From an uncultured Ignavibacteriota bacterium (GTDB taxonomy: Bacteria; Bacteroidota; Ignavibacteria; Tepidaquicellales; Tepidaquicellaceae), in contig CALKAJ010000343.1 of NCBI GenBank assembly GCA_937983305.1, forward strand, positions 1 through 6,082: a stretch of 6,082 nt of DNA. The letters are read 5' to 3'. The translations under genes and the position numbers were made by a program. The notes under the pieces are model-generated. The model searched no databases. It had not been told where the DNA came from and saw only the letters and a program-made list of their open reading frames with translations. How positions within the stretch are numbered: position 1 is the stretch's first letter; every line of letters begins with the position of its first letter. Positions 1 through 5,672 of the stretch are shown here, in pieces.

Positions 1-47
1 GAGATGGTGATTCGTGACTGGAGTTCAGACGTGTGCTCTTCCGATCT
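1..47 (-). other. Illumina TruSeq-type adapter with index (assembly artefact)
   Basis: These bases are library adapter, not genome. Read on the minus strand they give AGATCGGAAGAGC followed by the rest of the TruSeq index-adapter sequence (minus-strand reading of 14-47). The 8-base index GAATCACC follows (plus-strand GGTGATTC, 6-13), then the start of the flow-cell tail ATCTC (plus-strand GAGAT, 1-5). All 34 adapter bases at 14-47 match the canonical sequence as I know it. Genomic sequence begins at 48. Read on the plus strand the adapter encodes VIRDWSSDVCSSDL, a peptide often seen as a contaminant in predicted proteins. The adapter also supplies two of the three bases of the apparent stop codon (46-48) of the glycosyltransferase gene. 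Confidence 0.98.
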
Positions 48-804
48 AAAAACCTTCCACTATTTCATTATAAGAAGTGTACATTCGACAGGAAATAATA
101 TCTGTGCCATTTGCAAATATCAGCTTACCGCCGCTTTTTTTTACTTTTCTTCCCAGCCATACATCTTCGACTATTTTATTCTTTAAGCTTTCGTGACCGC
201 CAATAAATTCATAGAAGCTTTTTTTAAAAAACATAAATTGCCCGTTTGACATCGTAAGCGATTCTTTTTTGGTGTGCTCTACCAGAGGCATTGGAAGCAA
301 AGTCAATACCGTGAAATGAAGCATTGGAATAGTAATCTTCTCCCAGAAAGTCCCTGCCTCCTCTTTGGGCATTAGGGAAACTAAGTCCGGATTATATTTC
401 TCCGTGAATGAGATAATTCCCGACAATGCGTTTTTTTCAAGTTTTGTATCTGCATCAATGAACAAAAGATATTCACTTTTCGCACTTTGAAAAAGTTGAT
501 GACATGCATAGTTCTTACCAATCCAATTCTCCGGTTTTTCTTTTCCCTTTTTGTATTGAAATTTTGGATTAGATATGCGGCTTAAAATTTCATCTGTTTT
601 ATCCGTAGAATTATCATTTAAAACAATCAGTTCGTAATTATCATAACTCTGTTCCAGTACAGATTTTACACATTGCTCAATATTTTCCTCCTCATTTCTT
701 ACCGGAATTAAAACGGAAATGTAAGGTTTAAAAGTTGATTCGCTTTTTAGATTAAATATTTTTTTCTGGTAAAAAATGTTTATCAAATTAATAATAAACA
801 GCAA
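48..804 (-). CDS. Family 2 glycosyltransferase, carotenoid-glycosyltransferase type (CruC/CrtQ-like), 3'-truncated
   Basis: Likely an inverting, membrane-associated GT-A glycosyltransferase that transfers a sugar from a nucleotide-sugar to a hydroxylated carotenoid. From the TTG at 804, visible motifs are VLIPVRNEEENI (31-42), NDNSTDKT (63-70), PENWIGKNYAC (91-101), the metal-binding DAD (117-119), a hydrophobic stretch (about 157-173), SNGQFMFFKKSFYEFIGGH (186-204), the acidic VEDVWLGRKVKKSG (212-225) and RMYTSYNEIVEGF (240-252). The W-GK, NGQF and RMY...E..EGF signatures are those I associate with carotenoid GT2 proteins. Such proteins are usually about 360-390 residues, so roughly the last third is missing. 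The apparent TAG stop at 46-48 is half adapter. The start is doubtful. There is no ATG in frame, TTG at 804 lacks a Shine-Dalgarno, and the frame stays open to a TGA at 847-849. The hydrophobic N-terminus continues upstream as NFLSLS, so the real start is probably upstream at ATT or ATC near 829-834. The neighbouring hydratase-like and acyltransferase genes support a carotenoid role. An unrelated lipid or polysaccharide acceptor remains possible. Confidence 0.85.
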
Positions 805-916
805 AGACAGTGAGAGAAAATTTCCACTGATAATATTTGTATTATTTCAAACAATATTTCTTTATTATAATTTTTACTTTCGTTAACTTACCAAAATATA
901 AAATTTTATTTTAATA
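805..916. promoter_or_regulatory. Divergent intergenic region between glycosyltransferase and crtC-like gene
   Basis: This 112-base, very AT-rich stretch lies between two genes transcribed away from each other, so it should hold both promoters. The only recognisable element is the palindrome ATTATAAT at 864-871, which presents a TATAAT -10-like hexamer on both strands. On the plus strand it would leave roughly a 38-base leader before the TTG at 917. No good -35 partner is visible on the plus strand; on the minus strand TTGGTA (889-894) lies a long 19 bases away. I found no Bacteroidota-type TAnnTTTG element; the nearest, on the minus strand near 848-856, has one base too many in the spacer. 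Part of this region (about 805-834) may be coding if the glycosyltransferase starts upstream of 804. Confidence 0.3.
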
Positions 917-1933
917 TTGAATATAGTAAGAAATGATAATGAATTTCTATGGAATAAAATTACTGCCAAAGGCTCTTATGAGTGGTGGTATTTTGATTGT
1001 ATTTCCGACAGTACTGATTATTCGTTAGTTGTAATTTTATATTCAGGATTTCCTTTCGCACCGGCATATCATAAAGATATTAACAAAGGAAAGGATATGT
1101 GCTCGCTTGATTTCCCCGGAGTGACATTATGCTTATACAAAGGAAACAGAAAAGTTATAAATATTCACAGGACAATGAAAGACATAAAATACACCGGCAA
1201 GGGAGTTTCAATAAAAACGCCGGGTAATATTTTATTAGAGCGGAAAAATGACGGCTCTCAGCATATAGTTATTGAAACGTCGTCATTATATAGAAATAAA
1301 TCCTTCGTTTGCGAACTTAATTTCTTTCCAATACAAAATTTAAATAATCAAATACTTCCGGAGTTATCCGGCATTAAAGATCATTTTTGGAAACCTGCAA
1401 ATCCTAAAGGATTTATAACTGCTGATATTAATATCTATAAGAAAAATAAAAAAATAGAAAATATTTACATTAAAGGCTCAGGATATAATGACCAAAACTG
1501 GGGCTTTGTTCCCATTTACCATGAAATCTCCGAATGGAATTGGGGAAGATTCCATTCAGATGAATTAAATGGAATATACTTTGATGTTGAATACCTGAAT
1601 GGATATGACGAAAGGTTCTCAAAACTTATACTCTATGACAATAACGGAAAATTAGTATATTCCGGAAAAGCTTCGTTTTTTTATAACAAGAAAAGAAACT
1701 ATTTTTATCTGAATTATGGTAAAGAAGTTAAGATTGAATCGGAAAATATTTCAATTATAGTAAATTGTATTGATAAGGTTGACAACGGTCCGTTCTATAT
1801 CAGATTCTTATCTGATTTTAAAATCAATTACAACGGGAAAAATATTACTGCTAAAGGTTTTACAGAATACGTTTCTCCGGGAAGATTGAAAAACAGATTT
1901 TTATACCCCTTTATTTCCCTGAAATTAAAATAA
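917..1933 (+). CDS. Carotenoid 1,2-hydratase-like protein (CrtC family, lipocalin-like fold)
   Basis: CrtC-family enzymes add water across the C1-C2 double bond of an acyclic (psi) carotenoid end, giving the tertiary hydroxyl that can later be glycosylated. The 338-residue product has YEWWYFD (21-27), GFPFAPAY (44-51), HFWKP (156-160), GSGYNDQNWGFVP (187-199), EWNWGRFH (206-213) and a C-terminal GFTEYVSPGRL (314-324), in the order typical of the family. Residues I recall as catalytic in the Rubrivivax enzyme (His-x-Trp and Tyr-x-Asp) appear to correspond to His156/Trp158 and Tyr190/Asp192, all present. The usual YHDHNWG core, however, reads YNDQNWG, with both histidines replaced. There is no signal peptide. 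The start is TTG at 917; the frame contains no ATG before codon 61, which lies past the first motifs, and it is closed upstream by TAA at 899-901. No Shine-Dalgarno is visible. The ATGs at 934 and 940 are in another frame. The gene is divergent from the glycosyltransferase and its 3' end overlaps the acyltransferase by 9 bases. A related AttH/lipocalin-like protein acting on another lipid is the main alternative. Confidence 0.8.
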   Translation: MNIVRNDNEFLWNKITAKGSYEWWYFDCISDSTDYSLVVILYSGFPFAPAYHKDINKGKDMCSLDFPGVTLCLYKGNRKVINIHRTMKDIKYTGKGVSIKTPGNILLERKNDGSQHIVIETSSLYRNKSFVCELNFFPIQNLNNQILPELSGIKDHFWKPANPKGFITADINIYKKNKKIENIYIKGSGYNDQNWGFVPIYHEISEWNWGRFHSDELNGIYFDVEYLNGYDERFSKLILYDNNGKLVYSGKASFFYNKKRNYFYLNYGKEVKIESENISIIVNCIDKVDNGPFYIRFLSDFKINYNGKNITAKGFTEYVSPGRLKNRFLYPFISLKLK

Positions 1934-2656
1934 TTTTTTTTTATCCAAAGATTTTTTACCACGCATAACAACTTCAAAACTTTCTAATTTGTTATCCGAA
2001 TATGCTTCCCTGAATTCATCATTAACTTTATTAAAATGCTTTTTAATAGTATCGGTGAACTCATTCCTGTCTGAATTCAATCCTTCAACAAACTCTTCGG
2101 TTCTGAAGAAATTTATAAATATCTCGGGCATTTGCTCGGTTGTATATTTATAATCTAAATGTATATAAACTAAATTTACTTTTTCCAGTTTCTCAATAAG
2201 GAATGAAACACCGGAATAAAATCTTGAATCGCGTTTTTCATTTGGAGTTATTTCTCCCTGAGGAAACAGATACAACGACTCAAATCTTTGTTTCAGTAAA
2301 GAAGCAGCAAAATTTAATGACATCAAAGATTTCCTGTTGTCTTCTCTGACAATTGGAATAGCACCAATTTTGAGGAAAAAAGGATGCTCTAAAATTTGTT
2401 TGTTTTCCATAATGCAATAACCACCTGTTTTAAGGAAATCATATCCAAGCCATATTACTACTGCTGCATCCCACCAATTCGGATGATTTAAAACAAAGAC
2501 AACAGGTACATTTGAAGTTTTAGATTTTTCAATAAACTTAAAAACCTCTGATGAGTTTTTAATCCTTATTGCAAAAAAGTTTTTCTTTAGCATGTGTATA
2601 AAAACTTTTCTAAAGAAAAAAACAAAAAATTTATTTTTTTTTCGCGGGAATTCCAT
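1925..2656 (-). CDS. Lysophospholipid acyltransferase-like protein, probable carotenoid-glycoside acyltransferase (CruD-like)
   Basis: This is a PlsC/LPLAT-superfamily acyltransferase of 243 residues. Motif I is NHPNWWD (57-63), with the catalytic His58-x4-Asp63. Motif II is GAIPIVRED (98-106), motif III is FPQGEITPNEKR (131-142, in place of the commoner FPEGT), and motif IV is around VYIHLDY (163-169), followed by EQMPEIF. The NHxxWWD/FPQGE.xP/EQ.PE combination is what I associate with acyltransferases found beside carotenoid glycosyltransferases, rather than with housekeeping PlsC. A basic, aromatic N-terminus (2-30) could associate with the membrane, but there is no clear signal peptide. 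The likely reaction is acylation of the sugar of a carotenoid glycoside; membrane phospholipid acylation is the alternative. The ATG (2654-2656) directly follows the ggt TGA (2657-2659), and AGGA lies 6 bases upstream at 2663-2666, which supports this start and translational coupling. The 3' end overlaps the convergent crtC-like gene. Confidence 0.85.
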   Translation of the reverse strand: MEFPRKKNKFFVFFFRKVFIHMLKKNFFAIRIKNSSEVFKFIEKSKTSNVPVVFVLNHPNWWDAAVVIWLGYDFLKTGGYCIMENKQILEHPFFLKIGAIPIVREDNRKSLMSLNFAASLLKQRFESLYLFPQGEITPNEKRDSRFYSGVSFLIEKLEKVNLVYIHLDYKYTTEQMPEIFINFFRTEEFVEGLNSDRNEFTDTIKKHFNKVNDEFREAYSDNKLESFEVVMRGKKSLDKKKLF

Positions 2657-4318
2657 TCAATATCCTATAGCTTCGCCATAACCGCGTCTGTCTGAATAGC
2701 CGGACATTGAGCCGTCCGGATTAAAAAGTATGGCATCAATTCTGCCAAAACTGCCTATCGGAGCAAAACTATATCCAATATCTTTTAAAACTTTTAAAGT
2801 CGTTTTCTCTATCGAACCGTTTTCATAAAAAACTTCATCCGGAAACCATTGATGATGTATTCGAGGTTCATCTATAGCCGCCTGAAGAGAGAAATTATAA
2901 TCAATTACATTAATAATCATTTGTAAGACTGATGTAATAATTTTACCTCCGCCGGGAGAACCTGTAATCATAAACGGTTTTCCGTCTTTTAGAATGATTG
3001 TTGGAGTCATCGAACTCAGAGGTCTTTTCCCGGGTGTAATTGAGTTTGCATATCCACCAAGAAGTCCAAAAATATTTGGTGAGCCCGGTTTCGTTGAAAA
3101 ATCGTCCATTTCATTATTTAAAAGAAAACCTGCATCTTTAACAACAACTTTATTGCCATAAGTATCGTTTATTGTGGTTGTAACAGAAACCAGCATCCCG
3201 TTTTTATCGGCAATAGAATAATGAGTAGTATTATCGCCTTCCTTAATGAGGTCTTTACCGGGTCCGATTTCTTTGCTGTTTCCGGCTTTTCCCGGGATAA
3301 AATTTGAAAATCTTTTTTTAGCGTATTCCTTTGAAGTTAATGTTTTATAAGGTACCGGAACAAAATCAGCATCTCCCATAAATTCGCTTCTATCGGCATA
3401 AACTCTTCTCATCGCTTCAATCATAACATTTAATATTCCGGTTGATTTGAATCCAGAACCTTCTAAATCAAATTGCTCAAGAATGTTTAAAAGATAAATA
3501 AGGCAAATTCCACCGCTGCTTGGCGGAGGCATGCTGATGATTTCAAATCCTCTGTAATTTCCATATAATGCAGGCCTCTCAATAACATTATAATCTTCAA
3601 GGTCTTTATGAGAAATTATTCCGTTACCTCTTTTCATTTCTTCAACAATAAGATCGGCAGTTCTTCCTTTATAAAACCCGTCTCTTCCAAATTGCGAAAT
3701 TAGTTTTAAAGTATTTGCAAGATCCTGTTGTATGAAAACATCTCCCTTTTTCCAATCACCTGCAAACAACTGCTTCGAACCTTCAAATTGAGAAAACTCT
3801 TCCTTATGATTTTTTAATCCGTTTACAATTTCTTTTTCCATAGGGAACCCTTTCTCGGCTAATTCAATTGCATAACTCAAAATCTCTTCTCTTTTCATTG
3901 TTCCGTATTTTTCCTGCGCATATAACATTCCTGCTACTGAGCCGGGAACTCCTGCAGCAAGATGGCCAAATGAGCTCAAATCTTCAATAACTTCACCATT
4001 TTCGTCAAGATACATATCCCGTGTAGAAAGATAAGGAGCCTTCTCTCTGTAGTCTATCGTAGTGCTATTGCCGTCAGGAAAAGAAATTACCATAAACCCG
4101 CCGCCGCCTATATTTCCTGCAGTTGGGTAAACCACCGCAAGAACAAATCCGACACCAACAGCAGCATCTACTGCATTCCCGCCTCTCTTTAATATCTCAA
4201 TTCCTGTCTGAGAAGCTAATTTATTTGCGGAAGCTACAACTCCATTTTTAAAGTTCTGTGAATTTGCTGTTGAAGCAAATACAAAACTTAATAATAAAAA
4301 CGCCCTGAATAATTTCAT
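2657..4318 (-). CDS. ggt: Gamma-glutamyltransferase (glutathione hydrolase), secreted
   Basis: An N-terminal nucleophile hydrolase that cleaves gamma-glutamyl bonds (glutathione, glutamine) or transfers the gamma-glutamyl group, outside the cytoplasm. It is made as one chain and self-cleaves into two subunits. The 553 residues begin with a signal peptide (about 1-20, MKLFRAFLLLSFVFASTANS). The predicted autocleavage site precedes Thr364 of TTHYS (364-368), giving a small subunit of 190 residues, the same length as in the E. coli enzyme. Counterparts of known substrate residues are visible: Arg91 in REKAP (91-95), Thr382, Asn384, Glu403 and Asp406 in NNEMDDF (401-407), Ser435-Ser436 in RPLSSM (432-437), and Gly456-Gly457 in GSPGGG (453-458). 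The PNIFGLLGGYAN segment (414-425) corresponds to the lid loop found in E. coli-type enzymes. The ATG at 4316-4318 puts the signal peptide at the N-terminus and has no Shine-Dalgarno, only an AT-rich leader. It follows nadE by 38 bases on the same strand and abuts the acyltransferase, so the three are probably co-transcribed. Confidence 0.96.
   Translation of the reverse strand: MKLFRAFLLLSFVFASTANSQNFKNGVVASANKLASQTGIEILKRGGNAVDAAVGVGFVLAVVYPTAGNIGGGGFMVISFPDGNSTTIDYREKAPYLSTRDMYLDENGEVIEDLSSFGHLAAGVPGSVAGMLYAQEKYGTMKREEILSYAIELAEKGFPMEKEIVNGLKNHKEEFSQFEGSKQLFAGDWKKGDVFIQQDLANTLKLISQFGRDGFYKGRTADLIVEEMKRGNGIISHKDLEDYNVIERPALYGNYRGFEIISMPPPSSGGICLIYLLNILEQFDLEGSGFKSTGILNVMIEAMRRVYADRSEFMGDADFVPVPYKTLTSKEYAKKRFSNFIPGKAGNSKEIGPGKDLIKEGDNTTHYSIADKNGMLVSVTTTINDTYGNKVVVKDAGFLLNNEMDDFSTKPGSPNIFGLLGGYANSITPGKRPLSSMTPTIILKDGKPFMITGSPGGGKIITSVLQMIINVIDYNFSLQAAIDEPRIHHQWFPDEVFYENGSIEKTTLKVLKDIGYSFAPIGSFGRIDAILFNPDGSMSGYSDRRGYGEAIGY
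2663..2666 (-). promoter_or_regulatory. Ribosome binding site of the acyltransferase gene, inside ggt
   Basis: On the minus strand AGGA lies 6 bases before the ATG at 2654-2656, within the last codons of ggt. Because the ggt stop TGA immediately precedes that ATG, the site fixes the acyltransferase start and makes re-initiation after ggt translation likely. Confidence 0.6.
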
Positions 4319-4356
4319 GGAATTTAATTTAAATTAATACAGAAATATTTTAAAAA

Positions 4357-5145
4357 TTATTTCTTCTTGAATTCTTCCGAAACTTTGAAAACAACAGGAG
4401 GAAATCTTTTAAATTTGTTATTGGCAATCATAGAATCAATTTTCTCGATGTAGTCTTTCGTATAACCTGATTTCAACAACATTGCCTTTGATTTCCTGTT
4501 ATTAATTTTTTGGAACAAAAATTTATCTACCTCCTTATAAGTCAGACCCATTTCATTTTCATCAGTCTGCCCTTCCCATAAATCTGCTGAGGGTTTCTTA
4601 TCAATTATACTTTGAGGAATTTTAAGATATTTTGCCAGATCCCATATTTGTGTTTTATACAAATCTCCAATCGGATTAATTGCACAGGCAGTATCTCCAA
4701 AAATAGTTGAATAACCCAATAAAATTTCTGTCTTATTTCCGGTTCCAATCACGATAGCATTTTCCCTCGCAGATAAATCATACAGTGTTATCATTCTAAC
4801 CCTTGCCATTACATTACCTTTTCTTAGATTTGAAATCTCTTTGTCATTCATCTTTGACAAATAAGAATCAACAACTTCCGAAATTTCAACCGTAAGGCAT
4901 CTTACTTTTAACTCTCTGACAACCTTTAATGCATCAGTTATACTTGCTTTACTGCTTGTTTTATAAGGCATCAAAACACAAAGGACATTTTCTTTTCCAA
5001 GTGCTTCTGCCGCAAGATAAGCAGTTACTGCAGAATCAATTCCTCCTGAAAGTCCAATAACAGCTTTAGAGATACCTATCTTACGGGTTTCGTTCTTTAT
5101 AAATCCCGTTAAAAGCTTTTTAAGAATAGAATTATTATACTTCAT
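4357..5145 (-). CDS. nadE: NH3-dependent NAD+ synthetase
   Basis: Catalyses the last step of NAD synthesis in the cytoplasm: nicotinate adenine dinucleotide (deamido-NAD) is activated with ATP and amidated by ammonia. The 262-residue product is the single-domain, ammonia-using form; there is no N-terminal nitrilase/glutaminase domain, which would make it over 500 residues. The N-type ATP pyrophosphatase P-loop is LSGGIDSAV (32-40). Other conserved blocks are KGNVMARVRMITLYDLS (109-125), GTGNKTE (134-140), GDTACAINPIGDLYKTQIWDLAK (150-172, of which NPIGDLYKTQ is most typical) and KKPSADLWEGQTDE (183-196). The C-terminal KFKRFPP (244-250) also fits the family. The ATG at 5143-5145 has no Shine-Dalgarno. 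ggt follows after 38 bases with no terminator between. A strong terminator sits only 12 bases upstream of this start, so either nadE has its own promoter near the end of the preceding gene or the hairpin acts in its leader. Confidence 0.95.
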   Translation of the reverse strand: MKYNNSILKKLLTGFIKNETRKIGISKAVIGLSGGIDSAVTAYLAAEALGKENVLCVLMPYKTSSKASITDALKVVRELKVRCLTVEISEVVDSYLSKMNDKEISNLRKGNVMARVRMITLYDLSARENAIVIGTGNKTEILLGYSTIFGDTACAINPIGDLYKTQIWDLAKYLKIPQSIIDKKPSADLWEGQTDENEMGLTYKEVDKFLFQKINNRKSKAMLLKSGYTKDYIEKIDSMIANNKFKRFPPVVFKVSEEFKKK

Positions 5146-5157
5146 AAATTAAATAAT

Positions 5158-5190
5158 AAAAAAAAGCCGCCCTTTATAGGAACGGCTTTA
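5158..5190 (-). terminator. Rho-independent terminator after the 84-residue gene, just upstream of nadE
   Basis: Read on the minus strand, a 7-base-pair stem AAAGCCG/CGGCTTT (5183-5189 with 5163-5169) encloses a 13-base loop. The loop can add an inner CCT/AGG pairing (5171-5173 with 5178-5180). The stem runs straight into a tract of eight T residues (5158-5165, the first three within the stem). It lies about 20 bases after the stop of the 84-residue gene and ends 12 bases before the nadE ATG. On the plus strand the stem is not followed by a useful T tract, so it works in one direction, towards nadE. Confidence 0.85.
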
Positions 5191-5209
5191 AAAATAAAAA
5201 ACAAATAAA

Positions 5210-5464
5210 TTATTTTGAAACTTGATATACAATTTTTCTAATAGTATCAAATTGTAAGTAGGGAAACATTTCCTGAATTTTGTCAATTGCCTCACCTGCG
5301 CTCATCTCTCTTCTCATATCTTTATACATCTGCCTGATTTTAAAGTCTCTTATCGCCTTCTCGTCCAGTAATTTATACTTCTTCAAAGTTTCAAATACAT
5401 CATCATCTATCAAATCCGACAAAGGATTAGTGTTAGAATTTTTTGGTTTTATAACCGGCTTCAC
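5210..5464 (-). CDS. Small hypothetical protein with possible C-terminal helix-turn-helix
   Basis: I do not recognise this 84-residue protein as a named family. It starts with a basic, Asn/Pro-rich and probably disordered tail (1-15), followed by an acidic segment LIDDDVFETLKKY (18-30) and a charged, helical-looking remainder. The C-terminal part AGEAIDKIQEMFPYLQFDTIRKIVYQ (56-81) has the spacing of a helix-turn-helix: a first helix to about 66, a turn at FPYL, and a second helix DTIRKIVYQ. It resembles small regulators in which a D-T-I-R-K-I-Y helix contacts DNA. There are no cysteines, membrane segments or signal peptide. The start is GTG at 5462-5464, supported by AGGAGA 7 bases upstream. 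The gene has its own terminator downstream and so looks like a single-gene unit. It is divergent from the DsbD-like gene. Confidence 0.75.
   Translation of the reverse strand: MKPVIKPKNSNTNPLSDLIDDDVFETLKKYKLLDEKAIRDFKIRQMYKDMRREMSAGEAIDKIQEMFPYLQFDTIRKIVYQVSK
5222..5250 (-). promoter_or_regulatory. Weak candidate promoter for nadE inside the preceding gene
   Basis: On the minus strand TTGATA (5245-5250) is separated by 17 bases from TATCAA (5222-5227), matching the sigma-70 consensus at 5 of 6 and 4 of 6 positions. It lies in the 3' end of the 84-residue gene, upstream of the terminator hairpin. If used, the hairpin would be part of the nadE leader. The surrounding AT richness makes chance matches likely. 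Confidence 0.2.
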
Positions 5465-5471
5465 CTTGCTT

Positions 5472-5477
5472 TCTCCT
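5472..5477 (-). promoter_or_regulatory. Shine-Dalgarno AGGAGA deciding the GTG start
   Basis: AGGAGA on the minus strand, with a 7-base spacer to GTG at 5462-5464. It is the best Shine-Dalgarno in the window and decides the non-ATG start of the 84-residue gene. Most other genes here lack one. Confidence 0.75.
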
Positions 5478-5582
5478 GTTATTTATTTTACTTAAGTTGT
5501 TAAAAAATCGTATATTATCCGATCTATAAGCATTTTTTATTTAATATATCTATATACAAAAATAACTCAAAAAGGTGCTAAA

Positions 5583-5595
5583 AGTCAAGTTGACT
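5583..5595. repeat. Short perfect inverted repeat, operator-like
   Basis: AGTCAAGTTGACT has 6-base arms around a central G. It overlaps the TTGACT -35-like hexamer in the divergent promoter region, which is where an operator would be expected. There is only one copy in the window, and a short palindrome in AT-rich DNA can arise by chance. Confidence 0.3.
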
Positions 5596-5672
5596 AATAA
5601 ATTAAGTTTTTGTATTGAAAATAAATAAATATGCATATAATTTAATTGATTATATAAAAACATATTATAACG

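Larger units (their letters stand above)
5465..5672. promoter_or_regulatory. Divergent intergenic region between the 84-residue gene and the DsbD-like gene
   Basis: This 208-base, very AT-rich region must hold promoters for both flanking genes. On the plus strand TTGAAA (5615-5620) and TATAAT (5636-5641) form a candidate promoter with a short 15-base spacer, about 31 bases before the ATG at 5673. An alternative is TTGACT (5590-5595) with TATTGA (5613-5618) at a 17-base spacing. A 13-base perfect inverted repeat overlaps that second -35. On the minus strand TAATAT near 5512-5517 is a possible -10 without a clear -35. I see no RNA gene, riboswitch or repeat array here. Confidence 0.35.

Noticed and set aside
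4..186. A 60-residue plus-strand reading frame starting MVIRDWSSDVCSSDL
   Set aside because: Its first 14 or so residues are translated adapter, and the rest is antisense to the well-supported glycosyltransferase.
845..858. Bacteroidota-type promoter element TAnnTTTG on the minus strand
   Set aside because: The nearest match has three spacer bases instead of two and no partner TTTG at the expected upstream distance.
934..960. ATG codons at 934 and 940 as the real start of the crtC-like gene, implying a frameshift
   Set aside because: They are in another frame, and the TTG-initiated frame runs smoothly into the conserved YEWWYFD motif with a plausible N-terminus. A frameshift is not needed, though a base error cannot be excluded.
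1879..1945. GGGAA/TTCCC pair followed by a T run at the end of the crtC-like gene, as a terminator
   Set aside because: The arms are only 5 bases and about 31 bases apart, entirely inside the coding sequence, and the T run starts a dozen bases after the 3' arm. This is not a credible intrinsic terminator.
5280..5495. A 71-residue plus-strand reading frame
   Set aside because: It lies antisense to the 84-residue gene, which has a good Shine-Dalgarno and terminator. The frame shows no family motifs, and its hydrophobic composition is what the complement of the charged gene would give.
5574..5627. Short GTG-initiated frame of 17 codons after AAAAAG, a possible leader peptide
   Set aside because: There is no run of regulatory codons, no terminator/antiterminator pair downstream and no convincing ribosome binding site. 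Such frames are expected by chance in this AT-rich spacer.
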